64,000 nt of DNA, taken from an uncultured Porphyromonadaceae bacterium. Lineage in GTDB: Bacteria > Bacteroidota > Bacteroidia > Bacteroidales > Muribaculaceae. The notes beneath the pieces were generated by a model. The model had not been told where the DNA came from, searched no databases, and saw only the letters and a list, made by a program, of their open reading frames with translations. The DNA lies in assembly GCA_902491625.1 (NCBI GenBank), contig CABUIO010000008.1, forward strand, positions 13,015-77,014, read 5' to 3'. Of the stretch, positions 26,901 to 34,673 are shown one piece after another; position 1 is the stretch's first letter, and each line of letters opens with the position of its first letter. The translations under genes were made by a program, and so were the position numbers.

Positions 26901-28484
26901 ATTATATGCTGCATGGGCTGTCTTCACCAGTCCGAGCCACGAATAATAGGCGGCAAAAACTGTGATGATACCAAGTATGGCCGTGCGGTACTTTATGATG
27001 AAAGTAACGATTTGGTTCAGCACACGGAGGAATACGGAAGAAGAAGTGTAGATGTGCCGCATGACCGGGTACAGCTTCTCGCCGAGTTCCACGGCAAGCT
27101 CCGTAACCCTTTTACGGGCCTTGTCGATTGCCGCCTGTGCCGTATTGTTGAAAATGGCGTATTCGTTAGAAGCCGAGGTGCCCTCGCGGAAAGCCTGATT
27201 AGCCTCGCCCAACTGCCATTTAAGGAAGTCGAGGTGTGAAGAAAGGTTTGACAGCACCGAGGACACGCGGGCACCGTCGAGGCCGAGATCCTGGAACAGA
27301 GGCGAGAGTACGGCAAGAGCCTGGTCTTCGCCCAGTCTGCCGAGAGCTTCGAGGAACATCATCACGCCCTCCGTGGTAGACCTGTTGAGGGTTTCGATGA
27401 AAGTATTGGTTTCCAGCCCTACCTTTTTCGCCATTTCTCCCGGCTTCTTGAAAAGCTCCATAATGGTGCGCTGCAATGCCGTGGCCGACATTTCCACCTT
27501 TTGACCGTGCGCGTCGAGCGTGGCGGCAAATGCCATGATTTCGGGTATGGTCATTTTCGCCGTAGAGCCTATGCCGGCCATACGCTGCGCAAACTCCACG
27601 ATGAAAGGCTTGGCCGCGGTGCAGTTCTGCGAAAGGTGGTTGACGGTCGAGCCAACTTTCAGCATCGCGTCGCGCACACCGTACATCTGCTCCATGCCGA
27701 AGATGTTAGACAGTTTGGCGATGGTCTGCGTGGCACCTTCGCCGAGGTCAACGAGCGCGACATTTATAATAGAGGCGGCTTCGACATACTCCTTGACGGA
27801 CTGCACCGTATTGTAGCCGAGGCGTCCGCCCTCCTGTGCGAGAAGATTAAGCTGCTCACGCGCCAGTCGTGTATCCATGCCTTTGAAAAGCTCGTTGAGT
27901 TCGAGCACTTCGGCAGCGGTCATACGGGTGTATTTCTGCGTGTTGGCAAGCGTTTCCTCCATTTCGGCGTAAGTGTTGACGGCTTTACGTCCGGCCATCA
28001 CCAGCCCCGTAATTGCGGCCACCACTCCCATTATGGCCGTCTGGCAGTTGTTCAGCCAGTTGTTGAACCTCTGCCACCGTGTCTGCCCGACAGCCATCTG
28101 CGCGTTGATCTTAGCGATTTCAGCTTTAAGCAGTTTGATTTTGGCAATCTGCATATCCCACGCGGCAGTGCCGCGCTGTATGCCGTTAAGCTGTGATTGC
28201 AGGGTGCGCAGAGCCTTGTTAAGCTCCCTGGGTGTCGCCCTGTCCATTCGGGCAAGCACCTGTTCGGCGGTCTTGGCCGAGGACTGCAATTTCTGAATAA
28301 GGCCGTTTGTCTGTTTCAGCTCCTTTTGCAGTTTCGACATCGTGGCCTTATCTCCGGCGGTCGCGGCTTTCGCCAGTTTCTTCTCCAGTTTCGCGGCCTC
28401 GGATTGCAAGCGTTTCAGCATTTGCTGGGCCTGCTTGCCATTGACAGATAGCGTTACAGTTGCGGAAGTATTGTAATTAGCCAT
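23946..28484 (-). CDS. Phage tail tape measure protein (TP901 type)
   Basis: At 1512 residues this is the largest gene. It has long N-terminal coiled coil (QMLKRLQSEAAKLEKKLAKA), a TP901 core around residues 190-400 (GTSAKM-like GIGSTAKMTIPEIMAFAATLD), hydrophobic segments at about 150-170, 500-600 and 1340-1390, and coiled coils between. The length predicts a tail of more than 200 nm by the usual rule, so a siphovirus. It has its own TACATTTG promoter box at 28504-28511. Confidence 0.93.
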   Translation of the reverse strand: MANYNTSATVTLSVNGKQAQQMLKRLQSEAAKLEKKLAKAATAGDKATMSKLQKELKQTNGLIQKLQSSAKTAEQVLARMDRATPRELNKALRTLQSQLNGIQRGTAAWDMQIAKIKLLKAEIAKINAQMAVGQTRWQRFNNWLNNCQTAIMGVVAAITGLVMAGRKAVNTYAEMEETLANTQKYTRMTAAEVLELNELFKGMDTRLAREQLNLLAQEGGRLGYNTVQSVKEYVEAASIINVALVDLGEGATQTIAKLSNIFGMEQMYGVRDAMLKVGSTVNHLSQNCTAAKPFIVEFAQRMAGIGSTAKMTIPEIMAFAATLDAHGQKVEMSATALQRTIMELFKKPGEMAKKVGLETNTFIETLNRSTTEGVMMFLEALGRLGEDQALAVLSPLFQDLGLDGARVSSVLSNLSSHLDFLKWQLGEANQAFREGTSASNEYAIFNNTAQAAIDKARKRVTELAVELGEKLYPVMRHIYTSSSVFLRVLNQIVTFIIKYRTAILGIITVFAAYYSWLGLVKTAHAAYNIVVKAATALHNAWRIAVVLGRIAVIAFTQGIGAATHAFRLLTAAMSANPFGLILAAVTALVLVVKALCDRTSEYTKKLREAVNTAANFSKELSKEQRQLDELFGKLEACKRGTKEYKEVKDTIISQYGKYLRGLINERNEITDLTAAYKRLAAAARIAAKERAIQGAKDAAQETFDDAFSGLAKKLQEQLVAYGKSYKDAVRITNRVVIDLQTTGTIGQDIVGELQGIKGSLQDKWGWTAHPVNVVNDMIGTHGEYTTAMGEINQIERETNPLAGYSATELRRLITDFEGHAERGEGGAIIIGINEPNPTTRRIAANEVSEFLDEARARLSVLETPSNDPVAGNPDFTLDDFTPYESEKDRKAREAEERRAAIKARKEFKDKLNDAKGEWEAGAAQNVSDYSAGLKSWTQFLLDKHNLEIKYYDDRLRIFEDYNLQEDEDYQELLKKKAELQAEWLKKNAAMSVEESRRKKSAEEVQAHMDAATPGNALYGNEEALQQRLFEIKVKYLKEMRDAYTKDSEEYHNYVVQIEQAEDAERLRRQKLLAQHVAEWRKQYEYQEAGKRLELETQLLGEAYAAGLISYEDYLRAQSDLKKKYADEYMPDSALSPSGALLAKNPAQGSAARTALAKKRELDIVASLEAQGVITHEQAEAAKDRINRAYEKKAIEGVRRLGSEHTNQLLDIYEAWKNFFDSTEEDGGNWATRLAALAQSVFAVMTAGMQQYSEFVRASSDLEVAKAEKKYDREIELAEGNSYRVKKAEKQKEKEIAKIKKEANRKMFVMQVIQAVAQTATNALNAYGSAAAVPVIGYILAPIAAAMAVAAGAIQIATIKKQQQASEAQGYKSGGFTPEGKPDQVAGVVHAGEWVASQKLVKSPQTRPLIEALDYAQRTNTVGSLTAADVSRSITAPMVLAAQPQAMPVVNVNVPPQAAPAADERLYATLDRLDERLNEPFVTVNTVTGDHGIQRAQDEYDRLMRNRLPKSRK

Positions 28485-28503
28485 AATTCAATAGTTTATT
28501 GCG

Positions 28504-28511
28504 CAAATGTA
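28504..28511 (-). promoter_or_regulatory. Promoter -7 element of the tape measure gene
   Basis: The minus strand reads TACATTTG, 20 bases before the start at 28484. It suggests the last two late genes can be transcribed separately. Confidence 0.5.
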
Positions 28512-30289
28512 GCCGCAGCCTCTCTGCCCCTAAAAGACGGATTTTTAGGGGCGTCGCGCGCAAATTGTGGGCGGTGCAGCCGGTGGCCCCGCAGTTTGCG
28601 CGCATAAAGCACCTCGCCGCCGCGATGTTTCGGGTATGAAATCGGGGCCCGGAATATCGCGGCGGCAAAGAGGTGTAACACAACGTTTTAACCGTACCGT
28701 TTCGGCGGTTCTACAAAAGCCCACGGATTTTTAGGAGGTTAAAAACGTTGCAAGCCTGAAAAACAGTGTTTTATCAGGCGCAAAGGGGGTTCGGGGGAAT
28801 ATTTTCCCCCGAGGGTGCTTCGCACTATCCCCCCACGGCCTGTCGCTTTTTTCGGGTTGTTTCGGGATTTTCGGGCGGAATATGTAACCGCACCCACCGC
28901 CGCGCCCTGCGTAGGCGAAAGCGCGGTGATGTCGTTGACGCGATAATCAAAACGGGCGCAGGTCGTTTTGAGGTCGCGGCAAATTCCTATCCTTACATCA
29001 GCCGACGGGCGGTGATGTCCCGATGATGAAGCCGGGTTGTGGATTGGCATAAAAATCAGGGTGGAACGTAGCACGGGAGGCACGGCATACACCGTGAGCG
29101 CAGGGAGCGGTGTTGCCGTGGTATGAGTTGCCGTGCCACATTCCTTGTTTATCGCGGCCAATACACTCTCGGCGAAATCATTTGCAAATCGGGGAAGCAC
29201 GTCGGGGTGATGTGTCGGCAAACGCGGTGTGTGTGTCGGCGTGGCGCGCAACGGAGGTGGCCGGGGCAACAGGGCGATGATGACAGGCGGAGCAATGCAG
29301 CCCAACCGAAAATCTCGGCCATAAGAGCCTCTGTGAAACAGTGGGTTGTTGGGCGATTAAAGGTTTTCGATTGATGCGTAATGGCCGCTCGGCCTTTCAT
29401 CAGCGACCGCCACGGCAGCCGGAGCGTAGCTGTGCGCCGACGCGCCGCGTTTGGGGCGTGGGGAGGGGCTTGTGTCGGTATGCCGTTATGTCGATATGTC
29501 GTGCCGATGCCGCAGGGCGTGTGTCGTGGGTGCGCGCCCCCGGCAGACGGTCTGCCGTAATGCAGCGGCGGTGCGGGGCGGCTTAGCAATGCAGTGAGAG
29601 GCACCCCCGACCGCAGGGAGTTGGCTCTAATGACCGCAGGGAGTTTGTGCCATTGGGGTGCCGCCACGTCCGCACTGCCAAGCTATGCCCGGCAACGCGG
29701 CGGAGTGCAGTCAGAACGGCGAAAGGGGGCTGTCGGCCACGGTGCGCCCGGAGGTGTCGGCAAGTCAAGTCGTTGTGTCGGCATACCGTTATGTCGGCGT
29801 GTCGTGGCGGTTGTCCGCGAGGGTGGCCTATGTTCCTCTGCCGGGCGTTGTGCGGTGGCGGATCAGGGCGTGGGCGCGACGGTGTGAGCGGAGGTAGCGC
29901 GGCGACAGTGAGCGCGGCAAGGCTCGGAGTGTTTGAACACCGCCGCCGGGTGTCGGTCTGAACTGTGTTCAAGGCTCTCTCTTAAAAGCCGGAGTGAAGC
30001 CTGGGCGTAACGTGGCGTTTGTGGAGCGACAGACGCCGGAGCAGTATGCGGAGGTGTCGGAGCGGAACAATTTGAGAGTGTGCCGGGGCCAACACCCGAC
30101 GGCAGAGGGCAACAAGCGCAGCGCGGAACTCGGAGCCGCCGCCAAGTGAGCCGCCGCGCGCCGGAGCGATTGCGTCGAAGCGGCCTGTGCCTGTAAGCCG
30201 CCGCCTCACAACGCTATGGGTGGGATTGGGGATAATGAAAACGGCCACCCTCACGGGCAACCAAGATAAGTGATATCGGATAAGGGAAT
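28512..30289. other. 1.8-kb GC-rich region without a convincing gene
   Basis: Open frames occur on both strands but overlap each other, lack leaders, and have Arg/Pro/Thr/His-rich composition. The text repeats words such as TGTGTCGGTATGCCGTTATGTCG (in two diverged copies at about 29470 and 29778, each under the 20-base identity) and CGCCCGGAGGTGTCG, the latter also found in the gene-free stretch near 43070. The region separates the lysis genes from the tape measure gene. No tRNA, CRISPR or terminator was recognised. Confidence 0.5.
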
Positions 30290-30691
30290 TTACAAATCTG
30301 CTTTGGGATATTCGGTCAGTTTTAGCGAGATAGTTATTTCGGTGGTTTGGTCTTTCTTGATATTAACATCTTTAACCTCACCATAATACCAGGATTCAGT
30401 TGTTTCAGTTTCGGAAATTTTAGGTGATGCCGCAGCTATTGTATAAGTGCCGACATAAACCTCTACGGGCCATTCAATTTCTTTCATTGGCGCACTTGGA
30501 ATAAAACCTTTTTCAGGTACTATTGCAACGCTATATTCTGAAAAATCTATATCATCTTCACCATTCTGTTGAAGATGAACTATAAGTTTGCCGGTCGGAG
30601 TCGGGCCGTCAACACTTGGCTCGTCAGAATTACAACCACTTATTATACAGAGTAGTGGAATTAGCAGGTAAAGAAATTTCTTCATATTCAT
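30290..30691 (-). CDS. Moron lipoprotein, DUF4493-like
   Basis: The 133-residue protein has a signal peptide and lipobox IISGC. The body has the pattern VYVGTYTIAAASPKI..ESWYYGEVKDVNI, similar to DUF4493 cell-surface lipoproteins. It is AT-rich compared with its neighbours and has a TAACTTTG promoter at 30708-30715, so it can be expressed from the prophage. Start could also be the Met at 30685. Likely a lysogenic-conversion surface protein; function is unknown. Confidence 0.7.
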   Translation of the reverse strand: MNMKKFLYLLIPLLCIISGCNSDEPSVDGPTPTGKLIVHLQQNGEDDIDFSEYSVAIVPEKGFIPSAPMKEIEWPVEVYVGTYTIAAASPKISETETTESWYYGEVKDVNIKKDQTTEITISLKLTEYPKADL

Positions 30692-30707
30692 ATTGCGTTT
30701 GAGATTG

Positions 30708-30715
30708 CAAAGTTA
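30708..30715 (-). promoter_or_regulatory. Promoter -7 element of the moron lipoprotein
   Basis: The minus strand reads TAACTTTG, 17 bases before the start codon. Confidence 0.6.
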
Positions 30716-30775
30716 CGAAAAATAAGCGACATATCCATCACGGACTTGTCGCTCAAGATCTGCTTATGAAAAAAC

Positions 30776-31276
30776 TTATATCTCGGTGTGGCGTTTGCGG
30801 CGGCGGAGGTAGAGGGCGATGCCCGACACAATCAGAATGAGGGCGGCGAGGGTGAGGATTATCCGGGTGGAGTCGGGCGGCTCGGCTACGGAGGTGGTGG
30901 CTGTGTGTTCGGCTCTCGATGTGGCGGAGGCGTGGCGGTAGGCCACGGTGTCAAGTCGGTTATATCCGGCTATGGCGTTGCGTGTCTGTCTGCGGCGGTC
31001 GGCAATCTTGCCGCCGACGGCGCGGATTCTGACGGTTTCTTCGGGCGACGCTGCCGATAGTGATGCGTCGGCGTGTCGCTCTATTGTTATATCCAGCGTG
31101 TCGAAGTCGAAGTTGATGCGGCGCATGGCGGTGTCGATGCGGAGGAAGTAGCCGGAGGCGAGGGAGGCGGCCACGCTGTCGGTGTCGGCGCGGTTCTCGG
31201 CGGCGATTTCTTTCTTTGCCCGGCATGATGCGCAAAGTGCGGTGAGCAGCAGGATTATGTAGAGTTTATGGTTCAT
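30776..31276 (-). CDS. Unimolecular spanin candidate (u-spanin)
   Basis: The 166-residue protein has a lipoprotein signal with lipobox LCASC (Cys at about 18) and a single C-terminal membrane segment (IILTLAALILIVSGIALYL) followed by a basic tail. A lipoprotein anchored in the outer membrane at one end and the inner membrane at the other is the layout of phage T1 gp11-type spanins, which fuse the two membranes at lysis. It follows the endolysin and holin genes, as expected. No sequence family was recognised. Confidence 0.65.
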   Translation of the reverse strand: MNHKLYIILLLTALCASCRAKKEIAAENRADTDSVAASLASGYFLRIDTAMRRINFDFDTLDITIERHADASLSAASPEETVRIRAVGGKIADRRRQTRNAIAGYNRLDTVAYRHASATSRAEHTATTSVAEPPDSTRIILTLAALILIVSGIALYLRRRKRHTEI

Positions 31277-31304
31277 TGTTCATTGTTCATTGTTCATAGT
31301 TCAT
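31274..31304 (-). repeat. Heptamer tandem repeat carrying five ATG codons at the spanin start
   Basis: ATGAACA/T units of 7 nt place ATGs at 31304, 31297, 31290, 31283 and 31276. Only 31276 opens the spanin frame. The others give peptides of 5-6 codons ending in TGA or TAA, several overlapping a later ATG as ATGA. Confidence 0.8.
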
Positions 31305-31307
31305 GGG

Positions 31308-31760
31308 TTATGAATCGGATATGTCTTTATATTCGGCGGTTGCGTCGAAGGAGGGGCAGGCTTTGGGGGCGAAGTCGCGGTGTCCGTATATCCTGGCACC
31401 GGGGTATCGGGCTTTCAGGGTTTTCAGGAGTTGGCGCAGGGCGGTTTTCTGTATGGGGGTGCGGGTGTCTTTCGGGGCTAACTGGCCGTCGGGTAGCCGC
31501 TTGGTGGCGTCGCAACCGCCAACGTAGCACACGCCGATTGAGTGTGCATTGTGGCCGGAGCAATGTGCGCCGATCTGCTCGACAGGTCGGCCATTATGTA
31601 CGCTGCCGTCGAGATATACGATGTAGTGATAGCCTATGTCGCGCCAGCCGTTGCCGCGCGGTTTCGGGGCGGTGTGCCACTTTCTAATCTGCTGTACGGT
31701 GAAGGGCTTCCCCTCGGGTGTCGCCGTGCAATGCACTATGATTTCTGTTATGCTTCGCAT
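31308..31760 (-). CDS. Endolysin, N-acetylmuramoyl-L-alanine amidase (amidase_2)
   Basis: The 150-residue protein has the T7-lysozyme-type zinc ligands: His10 in IIVHCTAT, His127 in YGHRDF and Cys135 in KACPSFD. It also has the catalytic region GAHCSGHNAHSIGV. It cleaves the amide bond between MurNAc and L-Ala. No signal peptide is seen, so release depends on the holin encoded upstream. Confidence 0.92.
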   Translation of the reverse strand: MRSITEIIVHCTATPEGKPFTVQQIRKWHTAPKPRGNGWRDIGYHYIVYLDGSVHNGRPVEQIGAHCSGHNAHSIGVCYVGGCDATKRLPDGQLAPKDTRTPIQKTALRQLLKTLKARYPGARIYGHRDFAPKACPSFDATAEYKDISDS

Positions 31761-31839
31761 TTTCTGAAAGGTTATGAGGTTATAGGGTTATGGGATATTT
31801 GAGCCGAGTGAAAATCGTTTCACGACCGGGCACCGGCTT

Positions 31840-32094
31840 TCAGCCGACTTGCCCTTTTTCATCATCTCGAATATCATTACCACTCCGGCTATTGCCGTAT
31901 TGGTAATGATATTTCATGCCGAAAACCGCGCCCGCGAAAGTGAGGATTTCACCGAAAGCCACAAGCACGGAGTTGTGTATTTCGCCGGGCGGCGGCACGA
32001 TAAATCCAGCAATAAGCAAGCCGCAGCCTACGGCGATAAGGATTATTGCCGAAATGAGGGTTATCGTGGGCTTATGTCTAGAAAGTTTTGCCAT
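31840..32094 (-). CDS. Putative holin
   Basis: The 84-residue protein has two membrane segments (ITLISAIILIAVGCGLLIAGF and LVAFGEILTFAGAVFGM) and a charged C-terminus, as class II holins do. It directly precedes the endolysin and spanin genes. The 31761-31839 gap carries a GGTTATGAGGTTATAGGGTT simple repeat. Confidence 0.65.
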   Translation of the reverse strand: MAKLSRHKPTITLISAIILIAVGCGLLIAGFIVPPPGEIHNSVLVAFGEILTFAGAVFGMKYHYQYGNSRSGNDIRDDEKGQVG

Positions 32095-32123
32095 AATGTC
32101 TTGGTTATGTGGTGGATTATGCG

Positions 32124-32131
32124 TATCTTTG
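32124..32131 (+). promoter_or_regulatory. Plus-strand promoter -7 element against the lysis genes
   Basis: TATCTTTGC lies between holin and the small upstream gene and faces away from the late direction. It would transcribe the direct repeats that follow. Confidence 0.4.
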
Positions 32132-32136
32132 CGTCT

Positions 32137-32216
32137 GTAAGTGAAACCATACTAAAAATGACCCGGACACCTCTGACGCAAGTGAAGCCATGCTAAAAAT
32201 GAACTGGATACCTCTG
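32137..32216 (+). repeat. Two 40-bp direct repeats, possible IS end remnant
   Basis: Units at about 32137-32176 and 32177-32216 share AAGTGAA(A/G)CCAT(A/G)CTAAAAATGA and the following GGA(C/T)ACCTCTG. Repeated terminal units of this kind are typical of IS21-type ends, but no transposase is present. The repeats supply the stop codon of the small gene at 32193-32384. Confidence 0.5.
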
Positions 32217-32384
32217 CCGTATGGCGGACAGCATTTCCCATGAGGGCTTTCCTGCCGGTGTTGCATTGATAGCATTTCCGCGTGGTCTTGTACCATCAGG
32301 GCTATCATAGCTCGTATAAAAGATAGCATCCCCTTGCGGCTCGTCCGTGAGGGCTTTCTTTTTTGCAGCCGGCGGCTGCTGCAT
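32193..32384 (-). CDS. Small phage protein, possibly truncated
   Basis: The 63-residue product (MQQPPAAKKKALTDEPQGD..) lies between the tail-fibre-like gene and holin in the late direction. The middle (AIFYTSYDSPDG..GNAINATP) looks like real protein. Its last residues RYPVHF and stop come from the 40-bp direct repeat, so the original C-terminus may have been lost. Function is unknown. Confidence 0.35.
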   Translation of the reverse strand: MQQPPAAKKKALTDEPQGDAIFYTSYDSPDGTRPRGNAINATPAGKPSWEMLSAIRQRYPVHF

Positions 32385-32452
32385 GGGACTGGAAATCGGA
32401 AATCGGGGATTGGGGAGTGCGCCAATGCCTTGTTCCTAATTTCCAATCCCCG

Positions 32453-33451
32453 TCATGGGCCAAAGACCCATGACTTTGTGCCGGGGTCGTATATGATGGT
32501 GAATGTAGCGAGTGAGCTTGTGAGGTTTGCCGGAGTTATGGCGGCGGTGCCGGGATATATAGGCTTGGCAAATCCGATTCCGAAGGTAAGGCGTATCATG
32601 CGCTGTTTCTTCGGGTTCTTCGGGTCGGTGAGCGACACGGAGCTACGACCGAGGCCGAAGCGGACGTTGCCGTGGAGGTCGGTATGCCGCGTTACGAGTG
32701 TCGAGGCGGCGGCAGACCATCCCTCTGCCCTGACGGACAGGAGGCTGTGCGAGTTAGTGGAAAAGAGTATTTTGGTGCCGTCGAGTTTCACGGCGTAAAT
32801 TGAGCCGTACAGCCCCCAGCCTTTCTTGGCCGCGCAGTATTGCCGCGCGGTGCGTTGCTCGGCGGTGGCGAATTTGTTCTTGAAGGGGTTGCGTTTCCTG
32901 ACGCGCCGAAAGAGGTACGGTACATATCCGGCGGCGGTGAGGTTCTGCGCGCCGAGCAGCCGCAGGGTGCCGTTGACAACCTGACAGGAGATCTGCGAGG
33001 ATTTATAGAGGTTGTCGGCGGTGCCGACGCCGAGCAGTGAGTTGATTGTTTGTATCTGTTTCTTGATGTCGGCCACGTCGCGCCTTGCGGCGTTGAGGTC
33101 TGTAACCTGTTGGGCGCGCATCGCCCCGGCTCGCTCGGTGGTGGCCTGTTGTATCTGAATCGGCGTGAGGTCGGACTGCGCGCCGGTGTATAGGTTGACG
33201 CTCCGGGCGGCGAGGTAAACGTGGTTGCGGTCGGCTGTGCCCTGCGAAAGCGCGGTGAGTGCGGGGGCGGCGGTTTTCAGGGCCTCGTGCCATTTGTTGA
33301 TGATGTCGAGGTTGGCCTGTGTTCCGGCAGTGGCGAGTATGTCGACAATCTTTTGGAGAATCGAGCCGACGGTTTCGGGCGACACGGAGTTAGCCGCCGT
33401 GGTGTTTCGGAACTGTGTAATGAGGTCGGTTAAGGTCGTTACGTCTATCAT
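32453..33451 (-). CDS. Putative tail fibre/receptor-binding structural protein
   Basis: The ATG at 33451 (MIDVTTLTDLITQFR) was preferred over an upstream GTG-like extension, since NSVSPETVGSILQKIVDIL is a recurring N-terminal pattern of Bacteroides phage tail proteins. A helical segment at about 90-130 precedes a beta-rich C-terminal half (GWGLYGSIYAVKLDGTKILF). It lies between connector genes and the lysis cassette, a usual place for host-recognition proteins. Assignment is by pattern and position. Confidence 0.55.
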   Translation of the reverse strand: MIDVTTLTDLITQFRNTTAANSVSPETVGSILQKIVDILATAGTQANLDIINKWHEALKTAAPALTALSQGTADRNHVYLAARSVNLYTGAQSDLTPIQIQQATTERAGAMRAQQVTDLNAARRDVADIKKQIQTINSLLGVGTADNLYKSSQISCQVVNGTLRLLGAQNLTAAGYVPYLFRRVRKRNPFKNKFATAEQRTARQYCAAKKGWGLYGSIYAVKLDGTKILFSTNSHSLLSVRAEGWSAAASTLVTRHTDLHGNVRFGLGRSSVSLTDPKNPKKQRMIRLTFGIGFAKPIYPGTAAITPANLTSSLATFTIIYDPGTKSWVFGP

Positions 33452-33545
33452 TGCGGTAATCTTTACCGCAAAACTACGGCGACGGTGTCGCCGGGGAAAA
33501 GACACAAAATTTCGGCGATATGCGCCCTATGTCGCCGAAAATGTG

Positions 33546-33553
33546 TAACTTTG
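33546..33553 (+). promoter_or_regulatory. Promoter -7 element of the Imm40-like moron
   Basis: TAACTTTG ends only 4 bases before the ATG at 33557, so the transcript is leaderless or nearly so. Confidence 0.6.
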
Positions 33554-33556
33554 CGT

Positions 33557-33907
33557 ATGGTACGCAGTGAAGAACAAAAAATAATTGACGGCGGTTACTC
33601 CCTTGAAAATATCGGAGTAAACGGGATTGCATATCCTAAAATAGATGCTCTAAAAATAGCCCATGATTATTTCGTATCGGGTATGCCTATTTTGGGCGGT
33701 GATGTTTATGTCCTTAAAAATGGATTATTAGAACGAACCTATGATAATTGGTATTATAACCAAGGTGCAGACGAATCCGCTCCCGAATACATAAAGAATA
33801 GTTACGAGCGGACAGATAAATTTATTAGGAATTACTCGGATAATGCAAATTATCTTTTTTGTATAGTAGTTGATAAGGATTTTAACAAGTCGGATGCAGA
33901 AAAATGA
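33557..33907 (+). CDS. Imm40-like immunity protein (moron)
   Basis: The 116-residue protein contains ILGGDVYVLKNG and TYDNWYYN, a pattern found in Immunity protein 40 of polymorphic toxin systems. It has no signal peptide. It heads a three-gene plus-strand cassette with ATGA overlaps, in AT-rich sequence between late genes of the opposite strand. It may protect the lysogen from a rival toxin; no toxin gene is seen here. Confidence 0.6.
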   Translation: MVRSEEQKIIDGGYSLENIGVNGIAYPKIDALKIAHDYFVSGMPILGGDVYVLKNGLLERTYDNWYYNQGADESAPEYIKNSYERTDKFIRNYSDNANYLFCIVVDKDFNKSDAEK

Positions 33908-34143
33908 AGAAGTGGCAGAAGATATTGGGTTGCGTTGTGTTTGGCGGCATGGCTATTTATGAAATATTGATATGGATAAATGCTTATGTCGATTTGAAGT
34001 ATATTATCGAGCCATACGGCATAAATTTCTTAATGGAGTGTGTCAAGTTGAGATTTGACGCTTTTTCAATATCTATGTGGGTCAATTATCTATTGGCCTT
34101 ATTCCTGTTTATCTGCCTATGGAAGAAAGGGGATAAGAAATGA
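33904..34143 (+). CDS. Small membrane protein of the moron cassette
   Basis: The 79-residue protein has two membrane segments (KILGCVVFGGMAIYEILIWI and WVNYLLALFLFICLW) and a basic C-terminus. It overlaps both the Imm40-like gene and the next gene by ATGA, so the three are translated together. Not assigned to a family. Confidence 0.7.
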   Translation: MKKWQKILGCVVFGGMAIYEILIWINAYVDLKYIIEPYGINFLMECVKLRFDAFSISMWVNYLLALFLFICLWKKGDKK

Positions 34144-34550
34144 AGCTCACGGATAAACGGTTTTGGATATTTGAAGGGTTTACAATATTATATGTAATCC
34201 TATTGTGTTTCTTGGGGCATCTTATATGGGGTAAGACTACGACATCAATAGAATTTATTCTATCGCTTGTCGGGATATGTGCCGGAAGCGGATTTATAAC
34301 GTGGATTTTGGCAAATAGAAAACATTGGTTGTTATTCGGTCTTATTTATGAGGGTGTTTTCCTATTGATAATTTCAGGTGTATTCTTAATAGCTGCGATT
34401 ATCAATCATTGTGCCGTGTTTAACGATTTATGGCTTGATGTGTGGATTTTCATGGTGTATATCATTACTATTGGCGCATTTACTATAATACCTACTCTTA
34501 TTCTTGCTTTCATAGGATATAAACTATTTCAGAAGCGAATTACGGAATGA
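34140..34550 (+). CDS. Four-helix membrane protein of the moron cassette
   Basis: The 136-residue protein has about four hydrophobic segments (for example FTILYVILLCFLGHLIW and IIPTLILAFIGYKLF). It ends within a duplicated fragment of the connector gene on the opposite strand (34524-34589). Together with the preceding small membrane protein it may form a membrane module of the immunity cassette. Function is unknown. Confidence 0.7.
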   Translation: MKLTDKRFWIFEGFTILYVILLCFLGHLIWGKTTTSIEFILSLVGICAGSGFITWILANRKHWLLFGLIYEGVFLLIISGVFLIAAIINHCAVFNDLWLDVWIFMVYIITIGAFTIIPTLILAFIGYKLFQKRITE

Positions 34551-34589
34551 GCGGTCGTTGAGGGCGTTGGCGACGATGCCGCAGAAGTG
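34524..34589 (-). pseudogene. Duplicated C-terminal fragment of the connector gene
   Basis: The minus strand reads HFCGIVANALNDRSFRNSLLK and stop. It matches the end of the connector protein at 34674 (GIIANALNDKSFRAQLMR) residue by residue but with mostly different codons. It lies beyond the functional stop and abuts the moron cassette. It is most likely the older end of the connector gene or of a relative. Confidence 0.65.
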
Positions 34590-34673
34590 GCAAAGGTTTG
34601 CTTGATAGCTTGCACCGCCGAACGCAGAGCGTTGCCCTGGGCCCTGCGACGTTCAAGCGCAAACTTTGCCCAA

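Noticed and set aside
28739..29667. Minus-strand frames of 188 and 172 aa in the gene-free island
   Set aside because: They overlap each other in different frames, are rich in Arg, Pro, Thr and His, and have no leader or family resemblance I can support.
22142..33451. Diversity-generating retroelement acting on the tail genes
   Set aside because: No reverse transcriptase gene or template/variable repeat pair was seen.
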